Below, piece after piece: positions 25,685 through 34,107 of a stretch of 64,000 bases of DNA. The stretch's first letter is position 1. Each line of letters begins with the position of its first letter. The notes under the pieces are model-generated. The model searched no databases and was not told the DNA's origin. It was given only the letters and a program-made list of their open reading frames with translations. The position numbers were made by a program, and so were the translations under genes. Source of the stretch: Pedobacter roseus (GTDB lineage Bacteria > Bacteroidota > Bacteroidia > Sphingobacteriales > Sphingobacteriaceae); NCBI RefSeq assembly GCF_014395225.1, contig NZ_CP060723.1, positions 3,286,001 through 3,350,000 of the forward strand, read 5' to 3'.

Positions 25685-26284
25685 TCAGTTCCAGTTTTTT
25701 TGAAGGCAGGCCCTCAGGTTAAGTTTCGTGCGGTGCATAATTACCCAAAAATTAGCCGACGTAAGTTTAAGTTCAGAACAGATCAGTTCCGAGGCAAGAT
25801 CGTCCAGATGTTTCATCGAAAACACCGAAAACCATAATCCGGGGAGCTTGCTTAAGCATCCATTCAGTATTGCCCCAAGTTCTTTCATCAGCAAGGGATT
25901 ATCCACCTCTAATCCAAATGCCTGCGGACGGTATTTTTCATTCCAATGGCCAGTGTCTGCATCAAAAAAATCCTGCTGTTCCTGCACAGCATCCTTTTCT
26001 TTTAGCTCTTTTAAGCCACCTGAAGAACGTTTCCGGTAAAAATCAGCAATCTTATTTTTTAAAATGGCGGTGAGCCAGGTTTTCTCGTTACTGTTTCCCT
26101 TAAAACGCTCCGCCTGTTGCAAGCCGGCCAAAAAGGTATCCTGCACCAGATCTTTGGCCACTTCTTCATCCCGCAGCCTCGACATCGCAAACCCATATAA
26201 ATAGTCAGCATATTTTTCAACCCAGCTTAGTGGATCTGAATGAAGTTTTTCGGCCTTTATATCCTGGCCAGTATCGTTTTGCAT
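25685..26284 (-). CDS. ECF-type RNA polymerase sigma factor
   Basis: A 199-residue sigma-70 family protein. Region 2 spans about 25-85 (YADYLYGFAMSRLRDEEVAK; DLVQDTFLAGL; TWLTAILKNKIADFYRK), followed by a charged linker and region 4 at about 130-190 (LPGLWFSVFSMKHLDDLASE; LTSANFWVIMHRTKLNLR). Its start is preceded by a promoter with the TGTAAGGAT-N13-CGACTAAA pattern, repeated before two neighbouring transcription units, so it probably controls itself and those units. The anti-sigma gene follows directly. Confidence 0.93.
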   Translation of the reverse strand: MQNDTGQDIKAEKLHSDPLSWVEKYADYLYGFAMSRLRDEEVAKDLVQDTFLAGLQQAERFKGNSNEKTWLTAILKNKIADFYRKRSSGGLKELKEKDAVQEQQDFFDADTGHWNEKYRPQAFGLEVDNPLLMKELGAILNGCLSKLPGLWFSVFSMKHLDDLASELICSELKLTSANFWVIMHRTKLNLRACLQKNWN

Positions 26285-26322
26285 CTTTTTAGATTATCTT
26301 GTATAAATATAATGCTTAATCC

Positions 26323-26352
26323 TTTAGTCGCATGCGGGACCACATCCTTACA
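26323..26352 (-). promoter_or_regulatory. ECF promoter of the sigma-factor operon (autoregulation)
   Basis: TGTAAGGAT (26352-26344), a 13-nt spacer, and CGACTAAA (26330-26323) on the minus strand. Its mirror copy on the plus strand serves the divergent operon. The predicted start site is about 30 nt before the sigma ATG. Confidence 0.8.
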
Positions 26353-26368
26353 ATTATTTTATTTTTTC

Positions 26369-26398
26369 TGTAAGGATTGTAAATCAGAAACGACTAAA
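26369..26398 (+). promoter_or_regulatory. ECF promoter of the divergent DUF1223-cytochrome-molybdoenzyme operon
   Basis: TGTAAGGAT (26369-26377), 13 nt, CGACTAAA (26391-26398): the same nine-plus-eight bases and spacing as the sigma-factor promoter, though the spacers differ completely. The predicted start site is about 5 nt before the ATG at 26409, so the mRNA is nearly leaderless. Confidence 0.8.
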
Positions 26399-26408
26399 CT
26401 TAAAATTG

Positions 26409-27203
26409 ATGACCATGATCAGAAAAATAGCATTGCCCCTGTTGTTGATAAGCGTTATTAGCGTTGCTTTTACTGCAGACCTTAACACTACACCAAAATC
26501 CACTGATACCGGTTTTGCAGTTGTAGAACTTTTTACTTCTGAAGGCTGCTCAAGCTGTCCACCAGCCGATGCATTACTGGCCGAGATTGAAAAGGAAACC
26601 CCAAAAAAACCTGTTTATCTGCTTGCTTTCCATGTAGATTATTGGGACAGGCTGGGTTGGAAAGACAGCTTTAGCAATGCAAAATTTTCTGCCCGACAGA
26701 ATCAATACGCCAATTGGCTCAACCTTAAAACGATATATACTCCTCAGGTAGTGGTAAACGGAAGTATGGAATTTATCGGTTCGGATGAAAAAATTTTGCG
26801 GAACAGTATCAATGCAATGCTTGCAAAACCATCAACAGATCATTTAGAAATCTCATTAGGGAAAACCGACAAACACAACCTCACTTTAAATTATAATACC
26901 AATCAGCAAACCAATGGTTATATGCTTGCAGTTGCTTTGGTAACGCAAAAAGCGAGCAATAAAGTTTTAAAAGGTGAAAATAAAGGTAGAACACTTAGCC
27001 ATGTTCAGATTGTACGGCAGTTTGACACTTTTCAGCTGCAGGGCAAAACCAATGGATCGGTAAATGTGCAGGTAGATCAATCAAACGGAGAAATTTCCTC
27101 AGAACTGATCGCTTTTTTACAGCACACCAAAACGGGTAAAATTACCGCAGCATCAAAACTAAATACATTGTTAGATAGCCAATTAAGCAATAAATCCAAA
27201 TAA
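26409..27203 (+). CDS. Exported DUF1223 thioredoxin-fold protein
   Basis: A 264-residue protein with a signal peptide (about 1-22). The DUF1223 signature FAVVELFTSEGCSSCPPADALL carries a thioredoxin-like Cys47-x2-Cys50, followed by FHVDYWDRLGWKD and YTPQVVVNGSMEFIGSD, the cis-Pro-type segment. The family function is undefined, but a periplasmic dithiol role is likely. An ECF-type promoter lies just upstream. ATG 26409 (or 26415) is favoured over TTG 26406. It is the first gene of the operon with the cytochrome b and YedY-like genes. Confidence 0.88.
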   Translation: MTMIRKIALPLLLISVISVAFTADLNTTPKSTDTGFAVVELFTSEGCSSCPPADALLAEIEKETPKKPVYLLAFHVDYWDRLGWKDSFSNAKFSARQNQYANWLNLKTIYTPQVVVNGSMEFIGSDEKILRNSINAMLAKPSTDHLEISLGKTDKHNLTLNYNTNQQTNGYMLAVALVTQKASNKVLKGENKGRTLSHVQIVRQFDTFQLQGKTNGSVNVQVDQSNGEISSELIAFLQHTKTGKITAASKLNTLLDSQLSNKSK

Positions 27204-27240
27204 TAAGCTTTTGCATTTATCAGTTATAAACCGCCCCATC

Positions 27241-27957
27241 ATGAAAGTAATCAAAGAAAAACATTCGCTTTTAATGCGGTGGACACATTGGGTAAATTTC
27301 CCTGTACTTACCATTATGATCTGGAGCGGATTGTTCATTTATTGGGCAAACGATGCTTATGGCATTTCCATTTTCGGGTTTACGCTTATTAAATTTTTCC
27401 CCGAATGGTTTTATGATTATTTCCATATTCCACAGCGTTTGGCCGAAGGAATGGCCTTTCATTTTCTGTTTATGTGGTTCTTTTTCATCAACGGACTGCT
27501 CTATATTATTTATACCGTTTTTTCGGGCGCATGGCGTGAGCTTTTGCCTAATAAAAACTCGTTTAAAGAAGCGTGGCTGGTGTTACTACACGATCTTCAT
27601 ATCCGAAAAACGGTTCCCCCGCAAAAGAAATATAATGCGGCACAGCGGATAGCCTATACTGCCATCATTTTTATGGGCTTAGGCTCAGTGATTACAGGAT
27701 TAGCCATTTACAAACCCGTACAATTTTACTGGATCTGCTGGTTATGTGGTGGCTATCATTTTGCCCGAATCCTCCATTTTGCATTAACGATAGGTTATGT
27801 ATTTTTCTTTCTGATCCACATTGTTCAGGTGGCGCTGGCCGGCTGGAATAATTTTAGGGCTGTAATTGCCGGATTTGAAGTGGTGGAAGATCAGGCTCAG
27901 CCGAGAGTTCAGGAATTAACGATTGAAACTGAAGATAAAGATGAAAACAAATCATAA
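27241..27957 (+). CDS. Cytochrome b (b561/Ni-hydrogenase-type membrane subunit)
   Basis: A 238-residue membrane protein with four main helices (about 18-35, 70-92, 137-157, 178-200). Conserved histidines H16 (RWTHWVNF), H74 (MAFHFLFMW), H179 and H193 (HFALTIGYVFFFLIHIVQ) can bind two b hemes. Such subunits pass quinol electrons to a periplasmic partner, here most likely the molybdoenzyme encoded next with a 17-nt overlap. It is not an MsrQ/YedZ six-helix protein but could fill that role, as YedZ1 does in Azospira. ATG 27241 is chosen over an upstream TTG. Confidence 0.88.
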   Translation: MKVIKEKHSLLMRWTHWVNFPVLTIMIWSGLFIYWANDAYGISIFGFTLIKFFPEWFYDYFHIPQRLAEGMAFHFLFMWFFFINGLLYIIYTVFSGAWRELLPNKNSFKEAWLVLLHDLHIRKTVPPQKKYNAAQRIAYTAIIFMGLGSVITGLAIYKPVQFYWICWLCGGYHFARILHFALTIGYVFFFLIHIVQVALAGWNNFRAVIAGFEVVEDQAQPRVQELTIETEDKDENKS

Positions 27958-28732
27958 AAAAACGGTTAAAATTCCTTTAACCGTTGATCAAAAAATAAGA
28001 AGACGTACTTTTATTTCCTTCGGTACTTTTTTAGCGCTCGGAAGTGGTGCTTATGTAGGCTGGAAATGGCTTTTAAATGCTCCTGAAGAAACAGCTGGTA
28101 TTACAGGAGGCGCAAGAGTCCCTTTACGCAGGGCTTTAAACAAAACAGAACTCTTTTTCCGCAACTTCTTCAGCAATAAACACCTGGTTAAAACTTATCC
28201 GGTAGACCGGGCGGCTAAAAACCCAAGAATAAACAGTTTGATTGGTATCGAAGATGATGAAGACTTCGATATTGCTGCATGGAAACTACAGGTTAAACTT
28301 AATAACCAGAAAAACAGGTACATTACCATAGAAGAGATAAAAGCCTTACCCAAAACTGAAATTGTATACGATTTTAAGTGTGTGGAAGGTTGGGACGAGA
28401 TCCAACATTGGGCAGGAGTAAAATTGAGTGATTTTCTAACACATTTTCAACTCGGAAACGAAGCAGAAAAACAATATATGGGTTTGGAAACCCCAAATGG
28501 CGCCTATTATGTGGGTTTAGAAAGAGAAAGCATATTGCATCCCCAAACGCTTTTGGCTTATGAAATGAACGGTAAAGCCATTAGTACCGAACATGGGGCG
28601 CCTTTAAGGTTGATTATACCTGTAAAATATGGCATCAAAAACTTAAAAAGGATCGGAATGATGTCTTTTAGCAATAGCCGGCCAAAAGATTATTGGGCGG
28701 AGCAGGGTTATGATTATTATTCAGGATTATAG
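27941..28732 (+). CDS. Tat-exported YedY/MsrP-like molybdopterin oxidoreductase (SUOX fold)
   Basis: A 263-residue protein. A twin-arginine signal, IRRRTFISFGTFLALGSGAY, lies at about 19-38. The SUOX-fold domain has VYDFKCVEGWDEIQHWAG, where Cys147 should bind molybdenum, then LETPNGAYYVGL, and EHGAPLRLIIPVKYGIKNLK, the cofactor-phosphate-binding region. The closest functional models are YedY/MsrP, which reduce methionine sulfoxide in the periplasm. The cytochrome b gene overlaps its start by 17 nt and tatA follows convergently. It lacks the heme domain of sulfite oxidases. Confidence 0.88.
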   Translation: MKTNHKKTVKIPLTVDQKIRRRTFISFGTFLALGSGAYVGWKWLLNAPEETAGITGGARVPLRRALNKTELFFRNFFSNKHLVKTYPVDRAAKNPRINSLIGIEDDEDFDIAAWKLQVKLNNQKNRYITIEEIKALPKTEIVYDFKCVEGWDEIQHWAGVKLSDFLTHFQLGNEAEKQYMGLETPNGAYYVGLERESILHPQTLLAYEMNGKAISTEHGAPLRLIIPVKYGIKNLKRIGMMSFSNSRPKDYWAEQGYDYYSGL

Positions 28733-28783
28733 CTGATCTGGAGATAAATAACCTCCAGATCAAACCATCGGGCAATTGAATTA

Positions 28784-28966
28784 TTAAGCCTGTTTCGGAA
28801 CTTCAGGTTTATCTTCTTCCTGCCCGGCTTTAAATTCTTTTATTCCTTTACCAAGGCCTTTCATTAATTCGGGGATTTTTTTGCCGCCGAACAATAATAA
28901 AACAGCAACTCCAAGAATAATCAGTTCGGGGCCTCCCAACAGGGCGGCGATGGTTGTATTTAACAT
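28784..28966 (-). CDS. tatA: Twin-arginine translocase subunit TatA
   Basis: A 60-residue protein with one membrane helix (about 12-27, [22 protein letters not shown]) followed by the amphipathic helix [12 protein letters not shown], including the conserved F-G-x-K/KIP hinge. TatA builds the pore for folded Tat substrates such as the cofactor-loaded enzyme encoded convergently 51 nt away. No tatC is in the window. It appears to be a single gene. Confidence 0.92.
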   Translation of the reverse strand: MLNTTIAALLGGPELIILGVAVLLLFGGKKIPELMKGLGKGIKEFKAGQEEDKPEVPKQA

Positions 28967-29122
28967 TTTGCTTTCAATTTAAGTGATTCTTTTACACTTA
29001 CGTTTAAAACATCGCTTCGGTTCTCCGTAAAGGATTTAAAATATTTTTAAAAAAATGATTTTATTTAAAGTAAAATCTAAAGTGATACGTCTACAGCTAC
29101 AACAAACCTAAAAATCTTCTTT

Positions 29123-29353
29123 ATGATAGCCGTTTTCAAAACAAATGTATCCTCAGATAGCGAGTTAAATGAAATCAGCCCTTTGCTGAACAGCCGCTTT
29201 AAAGAAATTAAATGGAACATCGATCTGTGGGACAGCGATAAAATCCTCCGCGTAGATTCGCCGAGAGACTGGACTAAAGAAATTACAGCGCTTTTTAACA
29301 GCATTGGTTTACGCTGTGTTAACCTGGAGATTTTTCATTCGGAGCCTTTTTGA
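29123..29353 (+). CDS. Small conserved-looking protein of unknown function
   Basis: A 76-residue protein starting MIAVFKTNVSSDSELNEISP, with alternating strand and helix character (FKEIKWNIDLWDSDKILRV) resembling a ferredoxin-like alpha-beta fold of the heavy-metal-associated size class, but without a Cys-x2-Cys metal site. It is an isolated gene between tatA and the cofactor operon. Its function is not recognisable. Confidence 0.6.
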   Translation: MIAVFKTNVSSDSELNEISPLLNSRFKEIKWNIDLWDSDKILRVDSPRDWTKEITALFNSIGLRCVNLEIFHSEPF

Positions 29354-29492
29354 TTCTTAAGAGAAATCGATAATATTTTTTCCCCAGAAAATAATTCTAA
29401 CTTGGCTTTAAATTGGAGTGCTAAAGTGGGATGTCTTTCTGCTTTTTGTAATAGATTATCATTAAATTGCCATTCTATTGCATCAATCCCTA

Positions 29493-30608
29493 ATGAAAGA
29501 AATTACCGATATAATTAAAGCATACCAAAAAGCGACAAAGGATAGGAAAAAAACAGCTTTGGCTACGGTAGTTAAGGTAGAAGGTTCTTCGTACCGCCGG
29601 CCAGGTGCCAGGATGCTCATTACCGAAGATGGCCAGTTAACCGGTGCGATAAGCGGTGGCTGTTTAGAAGGCGATGCCTTACGGAAAGCCCTTTCGGCCA
29701 TTGTACAGCAAGAAAACAAACTGATTACTTACGATACCACCGACGAAGATGATGCCAAATTTGGCGTACAGTTAGGTTGTAACGGCATTGTACATATCCT
29801 TTTCGAGCCCATTATAGAAGAAGATCAATTAAACCCCATTGCCATTTTAACAACATTACAAGCTAAAAGGGAAGATGCCGTGCTGGCAATACTTTTTAAT
29901 TTGAATGGAAAGCAACAATTGGGCACCAGCATGTTGTTTAAAAAAGATACTATTCTATCAAAAACACCAAAGGAAATTGAAGAGGACATCATCAATGACG
30001 CCAGAGAAGTTTTCGCCAATAAAACAACAACATTTAAAGTTTATCCTTATGGTGACCAGGAAATAGATGCTTTTATAGAACTCATTCACCCTCCTGTTTC
30101 GTTAATCGTTGCCGGTGCTGGAAATGATGCACAACCCCTGGCCGAAATGGCTTACCTTTTGGGCTGGGAAGTAAGCATTATTGATGGCAGGCCTACCCAT
30201 GCCACCACACAGCGCTTTGCAAACGCCACCAAAATTGTGGTAAGTAAACCAGATAATGTGCTAAGCCAGGTTGATATTGATGAGCAAACAGCTTTTGTAT
30301 TGATGACGCATAATTACAATTACGACCTCGAACTGCTAAAATATTTATTAAATACCAACGCGCCTTATATTGGTACATTAGGACCAAAGAAAAAACTGAT
30401 CAGGATGCTGGAGGAACTGCACCTCGCCACACCTGAAAATAAAACTCGTATATACGGTCCAATCGGTTTGGATATAGGTGCCGAAACAGCTGAAGAAATT
30501 GCCATTTCCATCCTGGCAGAGATCAAATCAGTATTTACGGGTGCATCGGCAATTTTCTTAAAAGAGAAAAAGAACCCCATCCATGTTTATGGATTAACCA
30601 ATAATTAG
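29493..30608 (+). CDS. XdhC/CoxI-family molybdenum-cofactor chaperone
   Basis: A 371-residue cytosolic protein. The N-terminal XdhC/CoxI domain has ATVVKVEGSSYRRPGARML and GAISGGCLEGD with the conserved Cys. The C-terminal Rossmann domain has SLIVAGAGNDAQPLAEMAYL and IDGRPTHATTQRFANA. XdhC binds finished Moco and inserts it into xanthine-dehydrogenase-type enzymes. It opens a ten-gene Moco operon and its stop abuts the next start. ATG 29493 is preferred over TTG 29478. Confidence 0.9.
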   Translation: MKEITDIIKAYQKATKDRKKTALATVVKVEGSSYRRPGARMLITEDGQLTGAISGGCLEGDALRKALSAIVQQENKLITYDTTDEDDAKFGVQLGCNGIVHILFEPIIEEDQLNPIAILTTLQAKREDAVLAILFNLNGKQQLGTSMLFKKDTILSKTPKEIEEDIINDAREVFANKTTTFKVYPYGDQEIDAFIELIHPPVSLIVAGAGNDAQPLAEMAYLLGWEVSIIDGRPTHATTQRFANATKIVVSKPDNVLSQVDIDEQTAFVLMTHNYNYDLELLKYLLNTNAPYIGTLGPKKKLIRMLEELHLATPENKTRIYGPIGLDIGAETAEEIAISILAEIKSVFTGASAIFLKEKKNPIHVYGLTNN

Positions 30609-31199
30609 ATGGATACCACAATCATCATTTTGGCAGCAGGTAATTCCTCCCGCATGGGAACGCCAAAGCAATTGTTAGATTATAAAGGCAAAACGCTGCT
30701 TCAAACTGTGATTGATGAAGCTTTAACAGCAAATAACACTCCACTTACTGTGGTTTTAGGCGCAAATGCGGAAGAAATATTAGCGAAACACCAAAACAAT
30801 CAGGTTAATTTCATAATCAATAAAGATTGGGAAAGCGGGATGGCATCAGGCATTGTTGCCGGACTTTCATCCGTGATAGAAAAAAATGACAAAACACAAA
30901 GTATCATTATTGCAGTAGCCGATCAGGTTTTTATAAAAATGAGTACCTTTAATAACTTGATCGAAAAGCATCATAAAACTGGTAAAAACATGATTGCCAG
31001 TGGCTATGCCGGTACGATCGGCACACCGGTTCTCTTCGGAAAAGTTTATTTTGATGCACTTTTATCACTCAAAGGAACTGAAGGGGCAAAAAAACTACTC
31101 AAACAATATCCACAGGATGTAGAAACCGTAGTTTTTGAAGGTGGTGAAATTGACATTGATACAGAAACCGATTACAACAATTTAATCAGCCAGCAATGA
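30609..31199 (+). CDS. Molybdenum cofactor nucleotidyltransferase (MocA-like)
   Basis: A 196-residue nucleotidyltransferase. The N-terminal TIIILAAGNSSRMGTPKQLL is the GT-A-type NTP-binding signature in the MocA form (KQLL), which attaches CMP to make Mo-MPT cytosine dinucleotide. DQVFIK is the metal-binding region. The start touches the xdhC stop and its end overlaps moaA by 4 nt. MobA-type GMP transfer cannot be excluded, but pairing with XdhC favours CTP use. Confidence 0.85.
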   Translation: MDTTIIILAAGNSSRMGTPKQLLDYKGKTLLQTVIDEALTANNTPLTVVLGANAEEILAKHQNNQVNFIINKDWESGMASGIVAGLSSVIEKNDKTQSIIIAVADQVFIKMSTFNNLIEKHHKTGKNMIASGYAGTIGTPVLFGKVYFDALLSLKGTEGAKKLLKQYPQDVETVVFEGGEIDIDTETDYNNLISQQ

Positions 31200-32176
31200 T
31201 AGCAGATACCTTCGGAAGAATACACGATTACCTGCGGATATCGCTTACGGATAACTGCAATTTTCGCTGCTTTTATTGCATGCCGGAGGAAGAGTACGAT
31301 TTTACCCCTGCTTCGAGGTTGATGCAAACCGATGAAATTATCAAACTGGCAGAGATTTTTGTGGCCAATGGCGTTAAAAAAATCAGACTAACAGGCGGTG
31401 AGCCATTGGTAAGAAAAGATGCCGCCCATATTATCTCCGCACTGGGCAAACTTCCGGTAGAATTGGTAATTACCACCAACGGTACACGCATTGCAGAAAT
31501 GCTTCCGGTATTAAAAGAGGCGGGCATTAAGACCATCAATATCAGTTTAGATACCCTACAGCCCGAAAAGTTTTTTATGATTACCCGTAGGGATGTATTC
31601 CATCAGGTACGCAGCAATATCGAACTGTTACTGCAACATAAAATCAGGGTGAAGATTAATATGGTGGTAATGAAAGGCCTAAACGATAACGAAATCAACG
31701 ATTTTATCAGCTGGACCAAACATAATCCCATCCAGGTACGCTTTATCGAATTTATGCCTTTTAACGGCAATAGGTGGACAAGTAACCAGATGTTTTCTTT
31801 AGCCGAAATTCTTGCACTTGTTGAAAAGGATTTTACGGTATTGCCTATTAAAGGGGAACAGAACGATACGGCCAAACATTTTATGATCCCTGGTCACGAA
31901 GGTTCTTTTGCCATCATCAGCACCATGACGCATCCTTTTTGCAGTACCTGCAACCGCATGCGCCTAACCGCAGACGGGAAATTAAAAAACTGCCTGTTTT
32001 CAGATACCGAAACTGACCTCCTTACTGCATTGAGAAAAAATGAAGAAGTACTTCCCTTAATACAATCGGCAATTTGGAGCAAAAAAAAGGCTTTAGGTGG
32101 TCAATTAGCCAGCGATTTCGAAAAAATAGATGCCACAACCATTCAAAACAGAAGTATGATTACCATTGGAGGATAA
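31196..32176 (+). CDS. moaA: GTP 3',8-cyclase (radical SAM)
   Basis: Catalyses the first step of molybdopterin synthesis with MoaC. The radical-SAM cluster site is C21-x3-C25-x2-C28 (DNCNFRCFYCMPEEEY), followed by the SAM-binding RLTGGEPLVRKD. The second cluster site is FCSTCNRMRLTADGKLKNC near the C-terminus. The chain ends in the conserved Gly-Gly (TIGG) needed for catalysis. It is 326 residues long, as usual. Confidence 0.97.
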   Translation: MIADTFGRIHDYLRISLTDNCNFRCFYCMPEEEYDFTPASRLMQTDEIIKLAEIFVANGVKKIRLTGGEPLVRKDAAHIISALGKLPVELVITTNGTRIAEMLPVLKEAGIKTINISLDTLQPEKFFMITRRDVFHQVRSNIELLLQHKIRVKINMVVMKGLNDNEINDFISWTKHNPIQVRFIEFMPFNGNRWTSNQMFSLAEILALVEKDFTVLPIKGEQNDTAKHFMIPGHEGSFAIISTMTHPFCSTCNRMRLTADGKLKNCLFSDTETDLLTALRKNEEVLPLIQSAIWSKKKALGGQLASDFEKIDATTIQNRSMITIGG

Positions 32177-32183
32177 AATTTTC

Positions 32184-33362
32184 ATGATCAGCGTTAAAGA
32201 AGCAAAAAACCTCATTTCTCAACATATCAGTCCTTTAAATCCAATTAATATCGACCTTTCAAAAGCAGCCGGTCATACTTTGGCGGCCGATGTTTATGCC
32301 AGATTCGATATTCCGGCCTTTTGCCAATCTTCTATGGATGGTTATGCCTTAAAATTTGAAGATCATAAAAAAACGCTCATTTTAGTTGGCGAAATGGCCG
32401 CAGGAACGGCTAAAAACATCACCATCCAAAACGGAGAAACGAGCAGGATTTTTACTGGTGCCCCATTACCCCAAGGTGCCGATACCGTGGTAATGCAGGA
32501 AAAAATAACACGTTTGGATGGAACAATCACCCTACAGGATCCTAACTTAAAATTGGGTTTAAATACACGGGATAAAGGTTCAGAAATTAAAGCCGGGGCA
32601 TTGGCCATGGAAAAAGGCAGTTTGCTTAGTCCTGCCGCCATAGGTTTCCTCGCTGGTATTGGTGTAAACGAAGTAACAGTTTACCCTATGCCCAAAATAT
32701 CGATTATTGTAACCGGAAAAGAATTGCAAAAACCAGGCATGCCCCTGGCATTCGGTCAGGTTTACGAATCGAATTCCTATTCACTTTCTGCCGCGCTAAA
32801 ACACGAAGGCATAAATCAGGTCAATATTTACGAAGCTGACGACGATCTCGAAATCCTTATAAAAGTATTGCAAACAGCAATAACAAACAGCGATGTAGTT
32901 TTACTTACAGGTGGCGTTAGTGTAGGCGATTACGATTTCGTGATCGAAGCAGCGGCCCATTGCGGTGTTAAACAGATCTTCCATAAGGTAAAACAGAAAC
33001 CAGGCAAACCACTGTTTTTTGGAACACATGGTGAAAAATTAATTTTCGGACTTCCGGGAAACCCATCATCGGTATTAAGCTGCTATTACAATTACGTATT
33101 GCCGGCTGTTAAAACATTATCTCAAAAAACAAACAGTGTAATTGAAGTAGAAGCAGAACTTACACACCCCTATACAAAGCCTGCAGGTTTATCACATTTC
33201 CTAAAAGGGAAGTATGAAAATGGAAAAGTTACACCTCTTGGTGCGCAGGAATCGTACCGTTTAAGTTCATTTGCGCAGTCTAATTGCCTTATCTGCCTCA
33301 ACGAAACACAGGAACATTTCGAAAAAGGCGACACCATAACTGTAATTATTTTACCAAACTAA
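32184..33362 (+). CDS. moeA: Molybdopterin molybdenumtransferase
   Basis: Inserts molybdate into adenylated molybdopterin. The 392-residue protein has domain marks IPAFCQSSMDGYAL, FTGAPLPQGADTVVMQE, LTGGVSVGDYDFV, KPGKPLFFG and FGLPGNPSSVLSCYYNYV. It starts 7 nt after moaA. ATG 32184 fits the conserved N-terminus better than an upstream TTG that overlaps moaA. Confidence 0.96.
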   Translation: MISVKEAKNLISQHISPLNPINIDLSKAAGHTLAADVYARFDIPAFCQSSMDGYALKFEDHKKTLILVGEMAAGTAKNITIQNGETSRIFTGAPLPQGADTVVMQEKITRLDGTITLQDPNLKLGLNTRDKGSEIKAGALAMEKGSLLSPAAIGFLAGIGVNEVTVYPMPKISIIVTGKELQKPGMPLAFGQVYESNSYSLSAALKHEGINQVNIYEADDDLEILIKVLQTAITNSDVVLLTGGVSVGDYDFVIEAAAHCGVKQIFHKVKQKPGKPLFFGTHGEKLIFGLPGNPSSVLSCYYNYVLPAVKTLSQKTNSVIEVEAELTHPYTKPAGLSHFLKGKYENGKVTPLGAQESYRLSSFAQSNCLICLNETQEHFEKGDTITVIILPN

Positions 33363-33365
33363 ACC

Positions 33366-34106
33366 ATGCAAGAAAGTTTTATCCTATTTTACTGTTTACT
33401 TTTTATCGTTGCCTTTTTATATGCCTCTGTGGGGCACGGCGGTGCCAGCGGTTATCTGGCGTTAATGGCCATTTTTGCCATTTCGCCAGCCATTATGAAA
33501 CCAACGGCATTATTGCTTAATCTTTTTGTTTCTTCTACATCTTTTATCCAGTTTTACCGTGGCGGGCATTTTAAATGGAAAACCTTTTGGCCTTTTGCCC
33601 TTGCCTCTATCCCACTCTCTTTTATTGGCGGTATGATGGCGATTGAAAGTTCCATTTATAAAAAGATTTTGGGTGTGCTTTTACTCATCCCCGTAATCCG
33701 TTTTTTCTTTTTCAAAAACACCGATCCAAAAGATCTTAAACCTTCAAATATTCCTTTATCGCTGGCTATTGGCGGTATTATTGGCCTGCTTTCGGGTATG
33801 ATCGGTATTGGTGGTGGAATTATCCTTTCGCCGGTGCTGCTACTCTTAAAATGGACCGATCAGAAACAAACAGCAGCCATCAGTGCGGCTTTTATCTTCG
33901 TAAATTCTGTGGCAGGTTTAGGTGGCCAATTGATTAAAGGCTTTGAATTTAACAGCCACATGCTCGCTTATGTGGGAGTTGCATTTGCTGGTGGCATCTG
34001 TGGAGCTTATTTTGGTGCCTTAAAATTCCCTCAAACCGTTTTAAAAAATGTTTTGGCCTGTGTATTGGCATTGGCTGCTTATAAATTACTATTTACACAT
34101 GCATAA
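33366..34106 (+). CDS. TSUP-family membrane transporter (TauE/SafE-like)
   Basis: A 246-residue protein with about eight hydrophobic helices and the duplicated TSUP motif: VGHGGASGYLALMA in the first half and GMIGIGGGIILSPVLLLLKW in the second. The family exports or imports sulfur oxyanions and organosulfonates. Its position inside the cofactor operon, 3 nt after moeA, suggests sulfite, sulfate or molybdate-related transport; this is inference. Confidence 0.87.
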   Translation: MQESFILFYCLLFIVAFLYASVGHGGASGYLALMAIFAISPAIMKPTALLLNLFVSSTSFIQFYRGGHFKWKTFWPFALASIPLSFIGGMMAIESSIYKKILGVLLLIPVIRFFFFKNTDPKDLKPSNIPLSLAIGGIIGLLSGMIGIGGGIILSPVLLLLKWTDQKQTAAISAAFIFVNSVAGLGGQLIKGFEFNSHMLAYVGVAFAGGICGAYFGALKFPQTVLKNVLACVLALAAYKLLFTHA

Positions 34107-34107
34107 T

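Noticed and set aside
32166..32183. TTG start for moeA overlapping moaA
   Set aside because: The ATG at 32184 directly precedes the conserved MoeA N-terminus; similar TTG extensions were rejected for the E1, NAD(P)-binding, GH53 and ABC genes.
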